From: Microbulbifer aggregans
GTDB taxonomy: Bacteria; Pseudomonadota; Gammaproteobacteria; Pseudomonadales; Cellvibrionaceae
DNA: 64,000 nt
Reading direction: 5' to 3'
Assembly: GCF_020524005.1 (NCBI RefSeq)
Contig: NZ_JAIVKK010000001.1
Coordinates: 744,001-808,000 of the forward strand
This document shows positions 27,086-36,511 of this stretch, in pieces. Below the pieces are notes generated by a model. The model did no database searches and was not told where the DNA came from. It saw nothing but the letters and a program-made list of their open reading frames with translations. Every line of letters starts with the position of its first letter. Position 1 is the first letter of the stretch. The translations under genes and the position numbers were made by a program.

Positions 27086-28300
27086 ATGAAGAAAGTCCTC
27101 ATTTATGAACCAATGCCGGATATTTTACGTGCAGATCATATCTGTGCAATTGCACAACGTGAAATAGAAAAAGGACACCAAGTACTCCTTCTTCTAGAAG
27201 AAGAAGTACAGGTTTTATATAGAAACTCCGTTAACAAACCACACTCTGTTTATTGTAAGAATATTATTAGAGCTAAAATAGCGGACACAGGGATACCTTT
27301 TTTTGCTCTCCCCCGAAACAAACGACTAAAAAATCAGTTCCGGGCCACCCCAGAAGAAACACTTAAAGACATTAGAGATTATCGGACTAAACACTTCGAA
27401 AATATAATTTTAGATTTCAATCCAGACTCAATTATGCTGTGGAATGGCCTAATACACTATCAGCAAGATTTTATACGCCTTTCCAAAGCCCTAAACCCCA
27501 ACCAGAAGTACTTGTTTATTGAGGCCGGCTGGTTTCCACAAAAAGGAACTTTCTACATAGACCCAATGGGGGTGAATGCAAAAAGCTCTATCGCGCGAAA
27601 ATCACCCGTTCCGATTTCGGAAAATGAAAACAGATTGATAGAGCAGTGGAAAAGTAAGTTTAGGGAAAGTAACGGAAACTACATCATCAAAGATAAAGGC
27701 TATATATTCGTGCCTTTACAACTAGAGACTGACACAAACATCACCCTCTTTTCACCCCTCAAGAAAATGGAAGACTTATTACGTTGGGCAGATAAAAACA
27801 CACCTAAACACTTAAAAATAATAGCCCGCCCTCACCCACTTAACAGCAAAATACCAGACTTAGCCTTTGACAGAAGATCGAGCAGAGTATTACTTGACTC
27901 TCAAACAGATCTGTATCAATTAATCGCGGAATGTACAGCAGTTCTTGGCATAAATAGCACTACATTACTGGAATCTTTGATCTTCGATAAACCAGTTTTC
28001 GCATTAGGAGAAGGCATCTTCCAATCATCCCATGCAATCCAAAAGCAGGAATTAACCGAGAAACTGAAGCCGACGAAAAATAAAAACAAAAGGAGAAGTA
28101 GTAACTCCCTTCTCTCTGCCCTTCTAAAGAAACAAGAATCAATGCCTAGGGTCTCAACAAAAAGTTTCACTTCAAAACTGAAACCATCTACAAAAACGAC
28201 CCGCTACAACAGGTTAGAAACCCTATTCTCCAAAGTATCGATCCATCTAAAAATCTGGGCCCAACAGCAGAGGGTTCGCCTAGCCCACTACAACAAATAA
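27086..28300 (+). CDS. Capsule polysaccharide biosynthesis-like protein
   Basis: A 404-residue protein resembling the capsule-synthesis (KpsS/KpsC/LipB-like) family: IFVPLQLETDTNI near 211-223, IIARPHPLN near 244-252 and GINSTTLLESLIFDKPVFAL near 288-307, the last two being the conserved donor-site signatures. KpsS/KpsC proteins are Kdo transferases building the lipid linker of ABC-exported capsules; whether this one uses Kdo is unknown. The C-terminal 70 residues are Lys/Ser/Thr-rich and look disordered. The gene is strongly A+T-rich compared with its flanks, which suggests transfer. It ends the plus-strand half of the locus. Confidence 0.75.
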   Translation: MKKVLIYEPMPDILRADHICAIAQREIEKGHQVLLLLEEEVQVLYRNSVNKPHSVYCKNIIRAKIADTGIPFFALPRNKRLKNQFRATPEETLKDIRDYRTKHFENIILDFNPDSIMLWNGLIHYQQDFIRLSKALNPNQKYLFIEAGWFPQKGTFYIDPMGVNAKSSIARKSPVPISENENRLIEQWKSKFRESNGNYIIKDKGYIFVPLQLETDTNITLFSPLKKMEDLLRWADKNTPKHLKIIARPHPLNSKIPDLAFDRRSSRVLLDSQTDLYQLIAECTAVLGINSTTLLESLIFDKPVFALGEGIFQSSHAIQKQELTEKLKPTKNKNKRRSSNSLLSALLKKQESMPRVSTKSFTSKLKPSTKTTRYNRLETLFSKVSIHLKIWAQQQRVRLAHYNK

Positions 28301-28412
28301 ACCCTCCAAATTATTCGGGACACTAACGCACAACCACCTGGCAGTCCACAAAGAATTCAACAATAGCTCAACTTAGGCCGCTGCGCGCTACAATAGAGTT
28401 CCGAAATGAGAT

Positions 28413-29587
28413 TCACTTCAACCCCTTAACTCTTTGCATGCTCTTTTGAGCGCTATTCAATTGCCCAGGCAAGCTCTTACCTTTACCAACTGCTTTCAAA
28501 AGCTTGTCCGCAGCTTCGAAATGCTGATCCGGCTTTTCCTTTCTAGCGATAGCCAATTCAGCCAAGGCAATTTCAGTTAGAGCCTTTTGAACTTTATTGC
28601 TGGACTCCATTAATTCGATTAATTGACTAAGCTCATCAGAAAAAGCGCAATCCAAATCGAGTCGCTTGAGATTGCCTTTTTGCGGATAGCGATGCCAGTC
28701 TGGCTCAAGGTCTCCATCTTTCAACTCATCAAAACGCATTACCAGCTCTGCATTACCGTCAAAAAATACTGATTGAAGTTGGATTGCTGCAGCTTTTTGA
28801 AATTTAAGTTTTCCCTCTGAAACGATGCTTTGGAAATATCTTCGACGGTGCCAGCCGTAATCATACTCTTTGTTTGCGTGCGGAACCCTAACTTGATTAC
28901 CCGGCGCAACCACGTTAACACCAAGCGCACCATTCGCACGCTCGATCTCAAAATCGTCGTTTGCATTACCACCAGCGCGGGATACCAAATATTCCGCTAC
29001 ATTAGGGACTCTTTTGTAGGGTAAAACTATAATTTTTTCACGGCCGAAAATAGACTCCCACTCCACAATTGACTTATTGTAATTGAGATCCTCAGTTTCA
29101 GATATTTTTTCCAGGACCCCTCTATCAAAAACACCTCCAGTTCGAGAAATCGTCGATGCGAATGAAAGAATATAATCCAACTGAGGCCTCAACCAAACCA
29201 CGACTTCACAATCGTCAAAGAATTTTTCTAAAAAAACCTTTAGCGTAATTTTTTCCTTTCTTTCCGTTAGCCTATCATAGAGCCATTCACTCGAGATGAT
29301 ACACGCTGACACAGAGGGGTCTTTTTTAATTCTTCTTCGAATTGGAGTTCGACATCAGCTTGAAATTTTTGGTGGCCACTGGGTGACGCAATTGAAAACA
29401 ACTTGAAGCCACGTTCTGGCCTGCCAGAGTCTCTACAAGCTGTCGAAAGCTTGATGTGATGATGAGCACCAAGAGATTTTGGGTAAAGAATACCAGACTC
29501 AAGCATCCTTGCACGGTTTTGAGCAAACCAAGACTGGGCAGCAGTGCTGCCAGTCTTTGGCGTCCCGATATGGACAATTCCTTTCAT
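28413..29587 (-). pseudogene. Frameshifted sulfotransferase-family gene (possible -1 frameshift)
   Basis: Two overlapping minus-strand frames make one protein. The first (29587 to 29267, 106 codons) has the sulfotransferase 5' motif GIVHIGTPKTGSTAAQSWF (3-21). The second (to 28413) continues with SACIISSEWLYDR and the 3' motif region VVVWLRPQLDYIL. The frames join in an A6 run at 29322-29327, where the zero frame reads TTA AAA AAG: the slippery heptamer A AAA AAG. A -1 slip there, or one extra A, gives EELKKDPSVSACIISSEW and a 391-residue protein of normal length. It may be programmed frameshifting, transcriptional slippage, a recent inactivating deletion or a sequencing error. The rest of the reading frame is intact, so decay, if any, is recent. 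Confidence 0.75.
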
Positions 29588-29721
29588 AAGAAACTCCGTA
29601 TCTCTAACAGACCAAAAAGATCAATAACGCTTCGAAAGAACTACAAAACATAGACGAACGTAAAAAATTAAAGTTACTTCGATCTGCCCCTATAAGCTCA
29701 GCGTGTAACAATTCCGCACAT

Positions 29722-32700
29722 CTAAATTTGTGACCGGAGTTCCCCACAGGGGAACATCAACCGACCAATAGCTCGCCTAAGAGGATTACGCATGACCCTT
29801 GCAAAACGGATGGGGTCATCCACGATAGCTCCGGAGAGCTCTCCTCGCCCGGAAAGCCTGGCGAGAGCCTTCATAACTGGCACCCAAATACGGGAGAGCC
29901 TGAATAAGCCCAGAGGGTCAGCATTGGGATAAAGCAACCCAATGATGAATGGGTGTTGCTGCGCCCAGTTTTCCCGCGCGAACTCTGCAGGCTCTATTAA
30001 AAAGTCACGCAATCTCTCTGGTGTCGCTCGACGGGCATAAAGCATTGCTAAAACAGGAGTCAATCCCCAGTAACGCCAGCCAAACACCCCATAATTAACA
30101 ATTTTAGCCGGCTTGGGGAGACGGTATGTTTCCGAGACGCTCCGAGCGTCCTGTGTTTTTGCAGCGACCTTTTGGAGGACTTTTCTTTCCTCTCTTGAGG
30201 ATAACGTGTCACTCGGTTTGGCTCGCTCATAAGCGGCTGATACCAATGCTATTTCTTCGGGATAAATAGTAGTTCCTTCTTGGGTGGATACCGTGGGTGC
30301 GAATAGCGTTTCACGCTCTCGCCCCAGATAGGTCTTTGCCACTTCACGGTTGACAGCCTCAGCATCACGCATGATTTTTGACGCCACCTCATTGGAGATA
30401 ACCCAAGGCTTTGGCATTGGCAACCCTTGCTCTGCACGCCATTCTTGAAGGCCTCGAGTAACCTCTTCAATGAAATTGAAATAGGCCTCGTTATCACGAA
30501 AGGGGCGGCTATTGAAGACACGAACCAACTCAACGTGAGCTGCTGACAACCGAGCAGAATTCCTGTCGTCAGCTTCTGGCTCTGGCAAATCCAGTAAAAT
30601 AGGAAGCCTGCAAGTCTCGGCGAAATCAGCCAGAAGACCGCTATCATGTAGCTGAGCTTTTTCGAAAATACGAACTTTCACATTTTCAACGCCGATAATA
30701 TCCGACCATTCGGAAAGCGGAACACGATAATCAAGCCTACGCTGGGTTATAGGTCGCTCAAGCCACTCGCCAAATGGGATATCTACCCGACCGACGGCGC
30801 CACCAGCCACAAATTCACAATATTGCGCATTGGCCCATTCATCCTGACGACGCAGATACGCTACCATCTCAACGGAATAACCGGAAAAATACTCTGCTAT
30901 GCAGTGCGCGCGCTGATTAAGGAAGAAAGCCTCGCTCGATAGTACGATAGTGTGAACTCTCCCTTCCATCAACGCCAAGCCTGCTTCGATATAATCACGC
31001 AGGCCAGGTAGACTCTTGACCGCAGCATCTGCGAAGCCGGCATGTCCAGCTTGCTTGTGGGGCCGGGTAGGCTGCCAGAACAGGCCAACTTCGGGGAACC
31101 ACACTCCCGCACGAAGAAGAGCAGGTCGGTTTTTTTCAAAAAAGTGCTGGATATAAGTGCTACCGGTTTTTGTGGCGCCTATATGGACTACGACTCGAGG
31201 TTTTTCTCCTGTTAAATTATAGACACCCTCCACCGTATCAACGTTATTTCGAGCATAATCGTTCAACGCTACTTGCAGATCAGCCTGACTAGAATCACGG
31301 GGCTCATCTAACTGGAAATCCAGATATGACGTCTGAGTTAGTTTTTTTAAATTAACAGCGGTATCAACCAGATCATATCTACCAGCTACTGCCGCAGCCA
31401 CAGCAAGCTTTAAGGCAACGGGAACCCTAGTATCTTTCGTTGCATAAAAAGCTTCGGGAGAAATTTCTTCATGTATACTGAAATCGCTTTTTAAAAGCTG
31501 AGTTTTTACAGTATGAAAAAATTCAGCCCTAACTGCATCGTCGTTGAGTTTTCTTATCGACCGATAGGTCCACCCCATGAATAATGCTTTTATAAACTGC
31601 CATATGACAATCCGAAAATGCCTATTAAAAGGACTATCCCTTTTATGAGCCTCCCTTTTGACAAAAAGCTCTGTACAGATAGTGAAGTTCATCAACATCT
31701 GCTGAACATTTCTCTTGGACTTACACTTTCGCATGGTGGAATCTTGTCGCACACGGTAACGAATAGCATCTTCATTAATCAAGCTTATCTGGTTGGAGCA
31801 CAATAAAGCTTTTATAATGAAAGAGCGCTCTTCCATCTGCGTGAGATCAAATTTAATTCGATGCTTTTCAACAAAATCTCTTCGATATAACCAAAGCCAA
31901 AAATTCCAACTTAAAAGAATTTCAGGAAACTCTTTGAATGTAGTCTTTTTTATAGTGTAAGAAAAGTATTCTTCACCGATATCAGAGACGATCTTTGGCT
32001 CGCGCTTATTAGATTCAAACTGCTTAAATAACCGGCGCCCGCGAACCATGTCACTACTTTCCTGATCGGCGAGTGACACTGCCTTTTCTAAAAAGTAGCG
32101 ATTCGGCATCCAGTCATCGGCATCAATAAACCAGATATACTCGCCTCGTGCGTTTTCTATTCCGCGATTACGTGCAAAGCCTTGTCCCACATTCTCACCC
32201 AACACAATAGGACGAATCCGAACGTCTTTAGAGGCGAGCCTATCGATAATTTCTTGGCTGCGATCGGGGCTACAATCATTAACTGGAATAATTTCAATTT
32301 CACGTAGTGACTGATTCTGGATCGAGGTTAGACATTCCTCTATATAGTCTTCCACTCCATGAACAGGCACGATAATTGAAACTTTGGGGGGAGCTGTCAG
32401 CTCCGCTTCGGATGGAGGAAGAGTGTATGGACGATTAGCCTCGATATAATCAAGCGCATCTTCAATTTTGCTTGGCACCGTATATCCCGGCACATGGTAA
32501 ATCGTGTACCAGATATAGAAATAATGGAAGAGTTCATCCAATGAACGTTGACGGTGGCGGTGCGGGATATGCTGGCGATCATCCGTTAGCCCCCAACCCG
32601 CATAAAACGGCGCACCAAAACACACCACTTCCTTGCCCGCGAATAGGGCCTCAAGTCCCATCTGGCTGGTGCCGACATAGACCTTGTCTACCAAATCGAA

Positions 32701-33552
32701 AATACAATAAGGGTTGACTGGCTCGCGCAAAAGACGAACTCGGCCGCTTGAAGTAAGGTGCGAGTAATACCCCGAGCGCTTGCTCTTTTCCCAGCTGCTG
32801 TCTGGATGAGTCTTGACTAGAATCTCCGCATCCGGGTTTTCTTGGAGCGCGGCAACGAGCATTTTTTCAAACGCCGATTCATCGACTTTGCCATAAATAG
32901 TCGAGGCATCGGCGTAGGCCTGGTCACATACGAGGACTCGCCTGACATATCCCTCAGTCATTGCTGGAGCGTGCATGGGCTGGGCGTTGTACTTGCTGAT
33001 ACGTCGCTCAACAAGACGCTTGATCAGTTTCTCCACACGCACCAACTCTTCAGTGCTAGGCTTCTCGTCACTATTCAGCTTCTGGATAATCCGATTAGGA
33101 TAATCCGCCATAAAGTAATGGGAAATATCGTCATAGACATACCCCAAGCACGCATATTCAGGCTTACCTTCCCTAAAGCTATGAGACCAGCTGTGAGTTG
33201 TGGCTAAAAATCCAGCTTCAAACAGTATGACTTCGGACGTTTCCGGCATTTCATTGAAGAGTTTTACAGCCCCACCGTGTGAATGCTCGGCATCTCGGTA
33301 TATTGTTCCTGATGCAAAGTATAATTCACTGTAATTTATGCCCGGATCGTCAACACTGGCAATATTTGGAAAAAGGCTCGGCAGATTTGAACCAAATTTA
33401 TTCTCTATGTTTTCTCTGGCATACCCGAAAGCAACTGCTTTTTTTGAAGCCGATAAAACATATTCACGAATGTCGCGATCAACATCAAATTCTTTTTGCT
33501 TCGTATCCAAGAGTTCAGCAAAACGCTGGAATGCAGTCTGGTTATTCGCCAT
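29722..33552 (-). CDS. KpsC-like / GT2 glycosyltransferase / sulfotransferase fusion
   Basis: A protein of 1,276 residues with three recognisable modules. Residues about 1-375 are KpsC-like: VLVCDQAYADAS, VKTHPDSSW near 244 and GTSQMGLEALFAGKEVVCFG followed by FYAGWGLTDD (about 292-323), signatures of capsule beta-Kdo transferases. Residues about 388-600 are a GT2 transferase starting VSIIVPVHGVEDYI, with DADDW near 478. Residues about 783-1080 are a sulfotransferase with VVVHIGATKTGSTYIQHF near 786-803 and VAYLRRQDEWANAQY near 894. A tail of about 190 residues has amphipathic, possibly membrane-associating helices. The start is the ATG at 33552 after AAGG; a TTG at 33588 overlaps the upstream gene. 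It follows the methyltransferase-GT4 gene by four bases. Confidence 0.85.
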   Translation of the reverse strand: MANNQTAFQRFAELLDTKQKEFDVDRDIREYVLSASKKAVAFGYARENIENKFGSNLPSLFPNIASVDDPGINYSELYFASGTIYRDAEHSHGGAVKLFNEMPETSEVILFEAGFLATTHSWSHSFREGKPEYACLGYVYDDISHYFMADYPNRIIQKLNSDEKPSTEELVRVEKLIKRLVERRISKYNAQPMHAPAMTEGYVRRVLVCDQAYADASTIYGKVDESAFEKMLVAALQENPDAEILVKTHPDSSWEKSKRSGYYSHLTSSGRVRLLREPVNPYCIFDLVDKVYVGTSQMGLEALFAGKEVVCFGAPFYAGWGLTDDRQHIPHRHRQRSLDELFHYFYIWYTIYHVPGYTVPSKIEDALDYIEANRPYTLPPSEAELTAPPKVSIIVPVHGVEDYIEECLTSIQNQSLREIEIIPVNDCSPDRSQEIIDRLASKDVRIRPIVLGENVGQGFARNRGIENARGEYIWFIDADDWMPNRYFLEKAVSLADQESSDMVRGRRLFKQFESNKREPKIVSDIGEEYFSYTIKKTTFKEFPEILLSWNFWLWLYRRDFVEKHRIKFDLTQMEERSFIIKALLCSNQISLINEDAIRYRVRQDSTMRKCKSKRNVQQMLMNFTICTELFVKREAHKRDSPFNRHFRIVIWQFIKALFMGWTYRSIRKLNDDAVRAEFFHTVKTQLLKSDFSIHEEISPEAFYATKDTRVPVALKLAVAAAVAGRYDLVDTAVNLKKLTQTSYLDFQLDEPRDSSQADLQVALNDYARNNVDTVEGVYNLTGEKPRVVVHIGATKTGSTYIQHFFEKNRPALLRAGVWFPEVGLFWQPTRPHKQAGHAGFADAAVKSLPGLRDYIEAGLALMEGRVHTIVLSSEAFFLNQRAHCIAEYFSGYSVEMVAYLRRQDEWANAQYCEFVAGGAVGRVDIPFGEWLERPITQRRLDYRVPLSEWSDIIGVENVKVRIFEKAQLHDSGLLADFAETCRLPILLDLPEPEADDRNSARLSAAHVELVRVFNSRPFRDNEAYFNFIEEVTRGLQEWRAEQGLPMPKPWVISNEVASKIMRDAEAVNREVAKTYLGRERETLFAPTVSTQEGTTIYPEEIALVSAAYERAKPSDTLSSREERKVLQKVAAKTQDARSVSETYRLPKPAKIVNYGVFGWRYWGLTPVLAMLYARRATPERLRDFLIEPAEFARENWAQQHPFIIGLLYPNADPLGLFRLSRIWVPVMKALARLSGRGELSGAIVDDPIRFARVMRNPLRRAIGRLMFPCGELRSQI

Positions 33553-33556
33553 GATA

Positions 33557-35476
33557 TCAGGCCTTACTATTATTACCGGAGTACTCAATTTCGACCGCTC
33601 CCCAGATAAGTTCTGAGAGCCGTACAGCTGCTATATCTTTATTTCGAGGCTGAGAGGTTACTAAGCCCATCTCGTGGGCTTCAGCGAACATTTCTTCCCA
33701 TGCTGAGTAGATAACTTCATTGCTGAAACGTGAGAGATAAGACTCACGAGCTGCCCGCCCCATCTGCTCACGCAAGCCTCGATCCTCCATCAATTTTCGA
33801 AGCTCTACTGGAAGCGTGCCAACTCCATCCCCCCCTTGTGCCAAGAAACCATTTTCGCCATGAATGATCTGCTCATTAACACCATTACATATTTCGTAAC
33901 CAACAGCTGGCACTCCATGGGCGAGTGCTTCGCAAAGTGTCAAGGGAAACCCCTCAAAAATCGAGGGAATCACAAAAATGTCCGCTTCACGGTAGGAGGG
34001 ATAAGGGTCATCCAGAGCACCAATGAAATCGACGGCATCCAAAACACCTAGCTCCCGGGCCTGCCCTCGGAGAGCACTTTCCTCTGGGCCACTACCTACG
34101 ATACGAAGTTTCCAGCCAGGAAAGTCTGAAGCCAGGCTCGCGAAAGCCTCGACCAAGCGAGATGTATTCTTACGCGGCACAAGGCGTGCAACACTTAGCA
34201 AATACTTGACATCCTTTTCCTTGCCAGGTTCTGCCAGCGCTTTGGGCTCACGTATGGTGTTGGGTACAACTCGCACACGCGGCTTGAGAAAGTTCGGCAG
34301 CGTTGGCACAAAGGCCTTTACAAGAGTGTGGATCAGCGTGGCGCCAGAAAAAGCCACCACTCGCTCATCTGCTGAAAAAGTGCCGATCCAATCCGGAAAC
34401 CTAGGATCGATATGTTCCGAGAGTACAATTGGGAGCCCAACTTTCTGAGCGCAGCGAACATACCGTACGAAGGTTCGGTTCATATGTAGACCAACAAGCA
34501 AATCGAGGTTTCGGCTGGCAACCTCGACCAACATCATTTGATCTGCTATTTCATCATCATTTTCAGACAAATGGACTAATTCAATGCTGTCGGCGAGAGG
34601 CCACAGTGATGGGCCAGCTTTTTTATCGAAAGTAAATATAGCGACTTTATGCCCACGTGCCACCATAGCGTTGGCCATCATATGGCCGACATTTTCTGTG
34701 CCACCCTGCCCCTGGGTAATCCAGGGCACGAAAAAACCAATGCGCATTTTGGGGACTGGACCGGGCGATGCGAGCATTGACCGAGACACCGCTATCGAGC
34801 TCGGTGCCCGATTCCATTTCCAGTTGACCGCAGGTAAATCTCCGTTGAATCGTTGCTTGGCTTCAAAGCCCTTGGGAAAGCGTCCCGCTTTAAAGAGCGC
34901 CTCAAGGTCACCATTCGCACGATGCAGCTTCCCATTCGTTAGCACTCCCGGTCCGCGCTGAGCCATACCAAAAATATTATACCCGTGACGGACAAAGCGC
35001 CCCTCGGATAGGTCGAAGCCAGAATCAGCCAGAACATACATCAGGGTTCCGATATTCCAACCGGAATTGACATGCCCACCCACAACCTCATGCTTGAAAG
35101 GAGGAACTGCCACGAATAGCCATCCATCCGGCTTCAAGATTCTTCGAATCTCGGCCAAGGCTCGGCCGGTGTCGGACACATGTTCGAGCACATGGGCACA
35201 CCAGACAGCATCCATCGATGCATTCTCAATGGCACTCATATTACAGATGTCCAAATCTGGTAATACACGGACACCTTCCGGTAAGCCTTCGCCATCCTTG
35301 TGATAGGCATGCATATCGAACCCCGTGGCGGTCACCTCCCAGCCGGCCTCGAAGAAGCGGCGTGCTGCGAGGCCGGAACCCGTTCCTATGTCAACAATCG
35401 TGCCCGGGGTGGTGAAGCTCGCAAGAACTTCCTCGACAAGATTATCCTGACCCGGAATGGACGTTGTTATCTGCAC
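33557..35476 (-). CDS. SAM methyltransferase-GT4 glycosyltransferase fusion
   Basis: A 639-residue protein with a GTG start and GGAG ribosome site. Residues about 1-230 are a class I methyltransferase: VDIGTGSGLAARRF (28-41) and VWCAHVLEHV near 92. From about 243 (MRIGFFVPWITQGQGGTENV) a GT4 glycosyltransferase follows, with VARLVPRKNTSRLVEAF near 431-447 and the EX7E motif FEGFPLTLCEALAHG near 507-521. The fusion suggests one protein both adds a sugar and methylates it or the growing end; chain-terminal methylation controls length in some ABC-exported O-antigens, so this is a possible terminator of chain growth. That role is inference. Confidence 0.85.
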   Translation of the reverse strand: MQITTSIPGQDNLVEEVLASFTTPGTIVDIGTGSGLAARRFFEAGWEVTATGFDMHAYHKDGEGLPEGVRVLPDLDICNMSAIENASMDAVWCAHVLEHVSDTGRALAEIRRILKPDGWLFVAVPPFKHEVVGGHVNSGWNIGTLMYVLADSGFDLSEGRFVRHGYNIFGMAQRGPGVLTNGKLHRANGDLEALFKAGRFPKGFEAKQRFNGDLPAVNWKWNRAPSSIAVSRSMLASPGPVPKMRIGFFVPWITQGQGGTENVGHMMANAMVARGHKVAIFTFDKKAGPSLWPLADSIELVHLSENDDEIADQMMLVEVASRNLDLLVGLHMNRTFVRYVRCAQKVGLPIVLSEHIDPRFPDWIGTFSADERVVAFSGATLIHTLVKAFVPTLPNFLKPRVRVVPNTIREPKALAEPGKEKDVKYLLSVARLVPRKNTSRLVEAFASLASDFPGWKLRIVGSGPEESALRGQARELGVLDAVDFIGALDDPYPSYREADIFVIPSIFEGFPLTLCEALAHGVPAVGYEICNGVNEQIIHGENGFLAQGGDGVGTLPVELRKLMEDRGLREQMGRAARESYLSRFSNEVIYSAWEEMFAEAHEMGLVTSQPRNKDIAAVRLSELIWGAVEIEYSGNNSKA

Positions 35477-35775
35477 TGACTACTCCACTAATTTTTCAAG
35501 CCACAGGCCAAATGAACAGCCCGGCCCTTCAGCTGCAAACTCACGGCTTTCCGGCTACCAAAAATATTTCGGCCCGGATAGTGAGATTGTACATGAAACA
35601 AGGCCGCATTCACCTTTCGCTTGGGGTACCTGAACTGCACTACCCACTTGCTCCAGAAGAAACATTTCCTGACGCCCAAAAAGACGATAGTCCCAGGGCA
35701 TGTTATTTTTAAATTCCCAGTATTTGGATCCATCTAAAACCTCTTTAATAAAGAGAAAACCCTACAGCACAAACT
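35477..35775. other. Intergenic region inside the polysaccharide locus
   Basis: About 300 bases between the short sulfotransferase-like gene and the methyltransferase-GT4 gene. No coding frame on either strand looks real. It could carry an internal promoter for the 35.5-29.7 kb genes, but I see no clear element. Confidence 0.4.
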
Positions 35776-36447
35776 TCATTCAACCGAATAGCCGTAGCTT
35801 TCCGCTAGCAACCTTACTTGATCTGCCTGAACAGGAAATTTTTGACCTAACTTTTTCCAAGTTAAAGAAACTCGCCTTTTAGCCTGCTTCCTAGCATTGA
35901 TATCTTTTGGAAGGAATCCTAATAGTTCACCAGCCTTTTGCGCGCCCCCAACCATCTCGCTAAAGGTCATAAAAGTAGCCCCAGCATTTGAAAAATCCTC
36001 AACTTTCAATATCGGCTTACCCTTCCCAAAAGCTTCGTTGTAGCGCAACCAATAGTTAATAGCCCTTCCAAGTCTTATTGTTTCCTCGGACTCTACTCCA
36101 GACAAAAACTCCGGCATACCTAAATGCCTTTCAACGGTAGAGAACAAAGAATCCGCATGCGTTGTCGCCGATTCAATAGCAGAAATCGGATTTCGAACCA
36201 TATGAAACTGCAGATCAAATGACTCCGCGTAGCGAGGGGTAAGTAGAGACCATTTCCAACCAATTATTCCATCATAATTTTGGAAAATATCACTATTCTG
36301 AGCTATATATTTGATACCATTCCCTTGCGGAAATGGCCAATCATCCCCCATCTCGTGGAGGACAGAAAAACCCATATTTTTGAGTGCCGCAGCCACGTAT
36401 TTACTACCACTGCGACCACAACACGAAATGTGAAATTTCTTTTTCAT
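35776..36447 (-). CDS. Short sulfotransferase-like protein
   Basis: A 223-residue protein. A P-loop-like N-terminus FHISCCGRSGSKYVAAAL (5-22) and QFHMVRNPISAIES near 78-91 fit the two PAPS-contacting regions of sulfotransferases, in a compact version of the fold. It is separate from the longer sulfotransferases of this locus and less similar to the HIGxxKTG type. The catalytic base cannot be assigned by eye. It is A+T-rich and lies between capsule-like and fusion genes on the same strand. It could also be another P-loop kinase-like protein; sulfotransferase is the best fit. Confidence 0.65.
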   Translation of the reverse strand: MKKKFHISCCGRSGSKYVAAALKNMGFSVLHEMGDDWPFPQGNGIKYIAQNSDIFQNYDGIIGWKWSLLTPRYAESFDLQFHMVRNPISAIESATTHADSLFSTVERHLGMPEFLSGVESEETIRLGRAINYWLRYNEAFGKGKPILKVEDFSNAGATFMTFSEMVGGAQKAGELLGFLPKDINARKQAKRRVSLTWKKLGQKFPVQADQVRLLAESYGYSVE

Positions 36448-36511
36448 TTAAAGACTCGACTTACTAAATCTAAAAGCAACCACTAAAAAATACTATATAG
36501 AGACCGCCACA

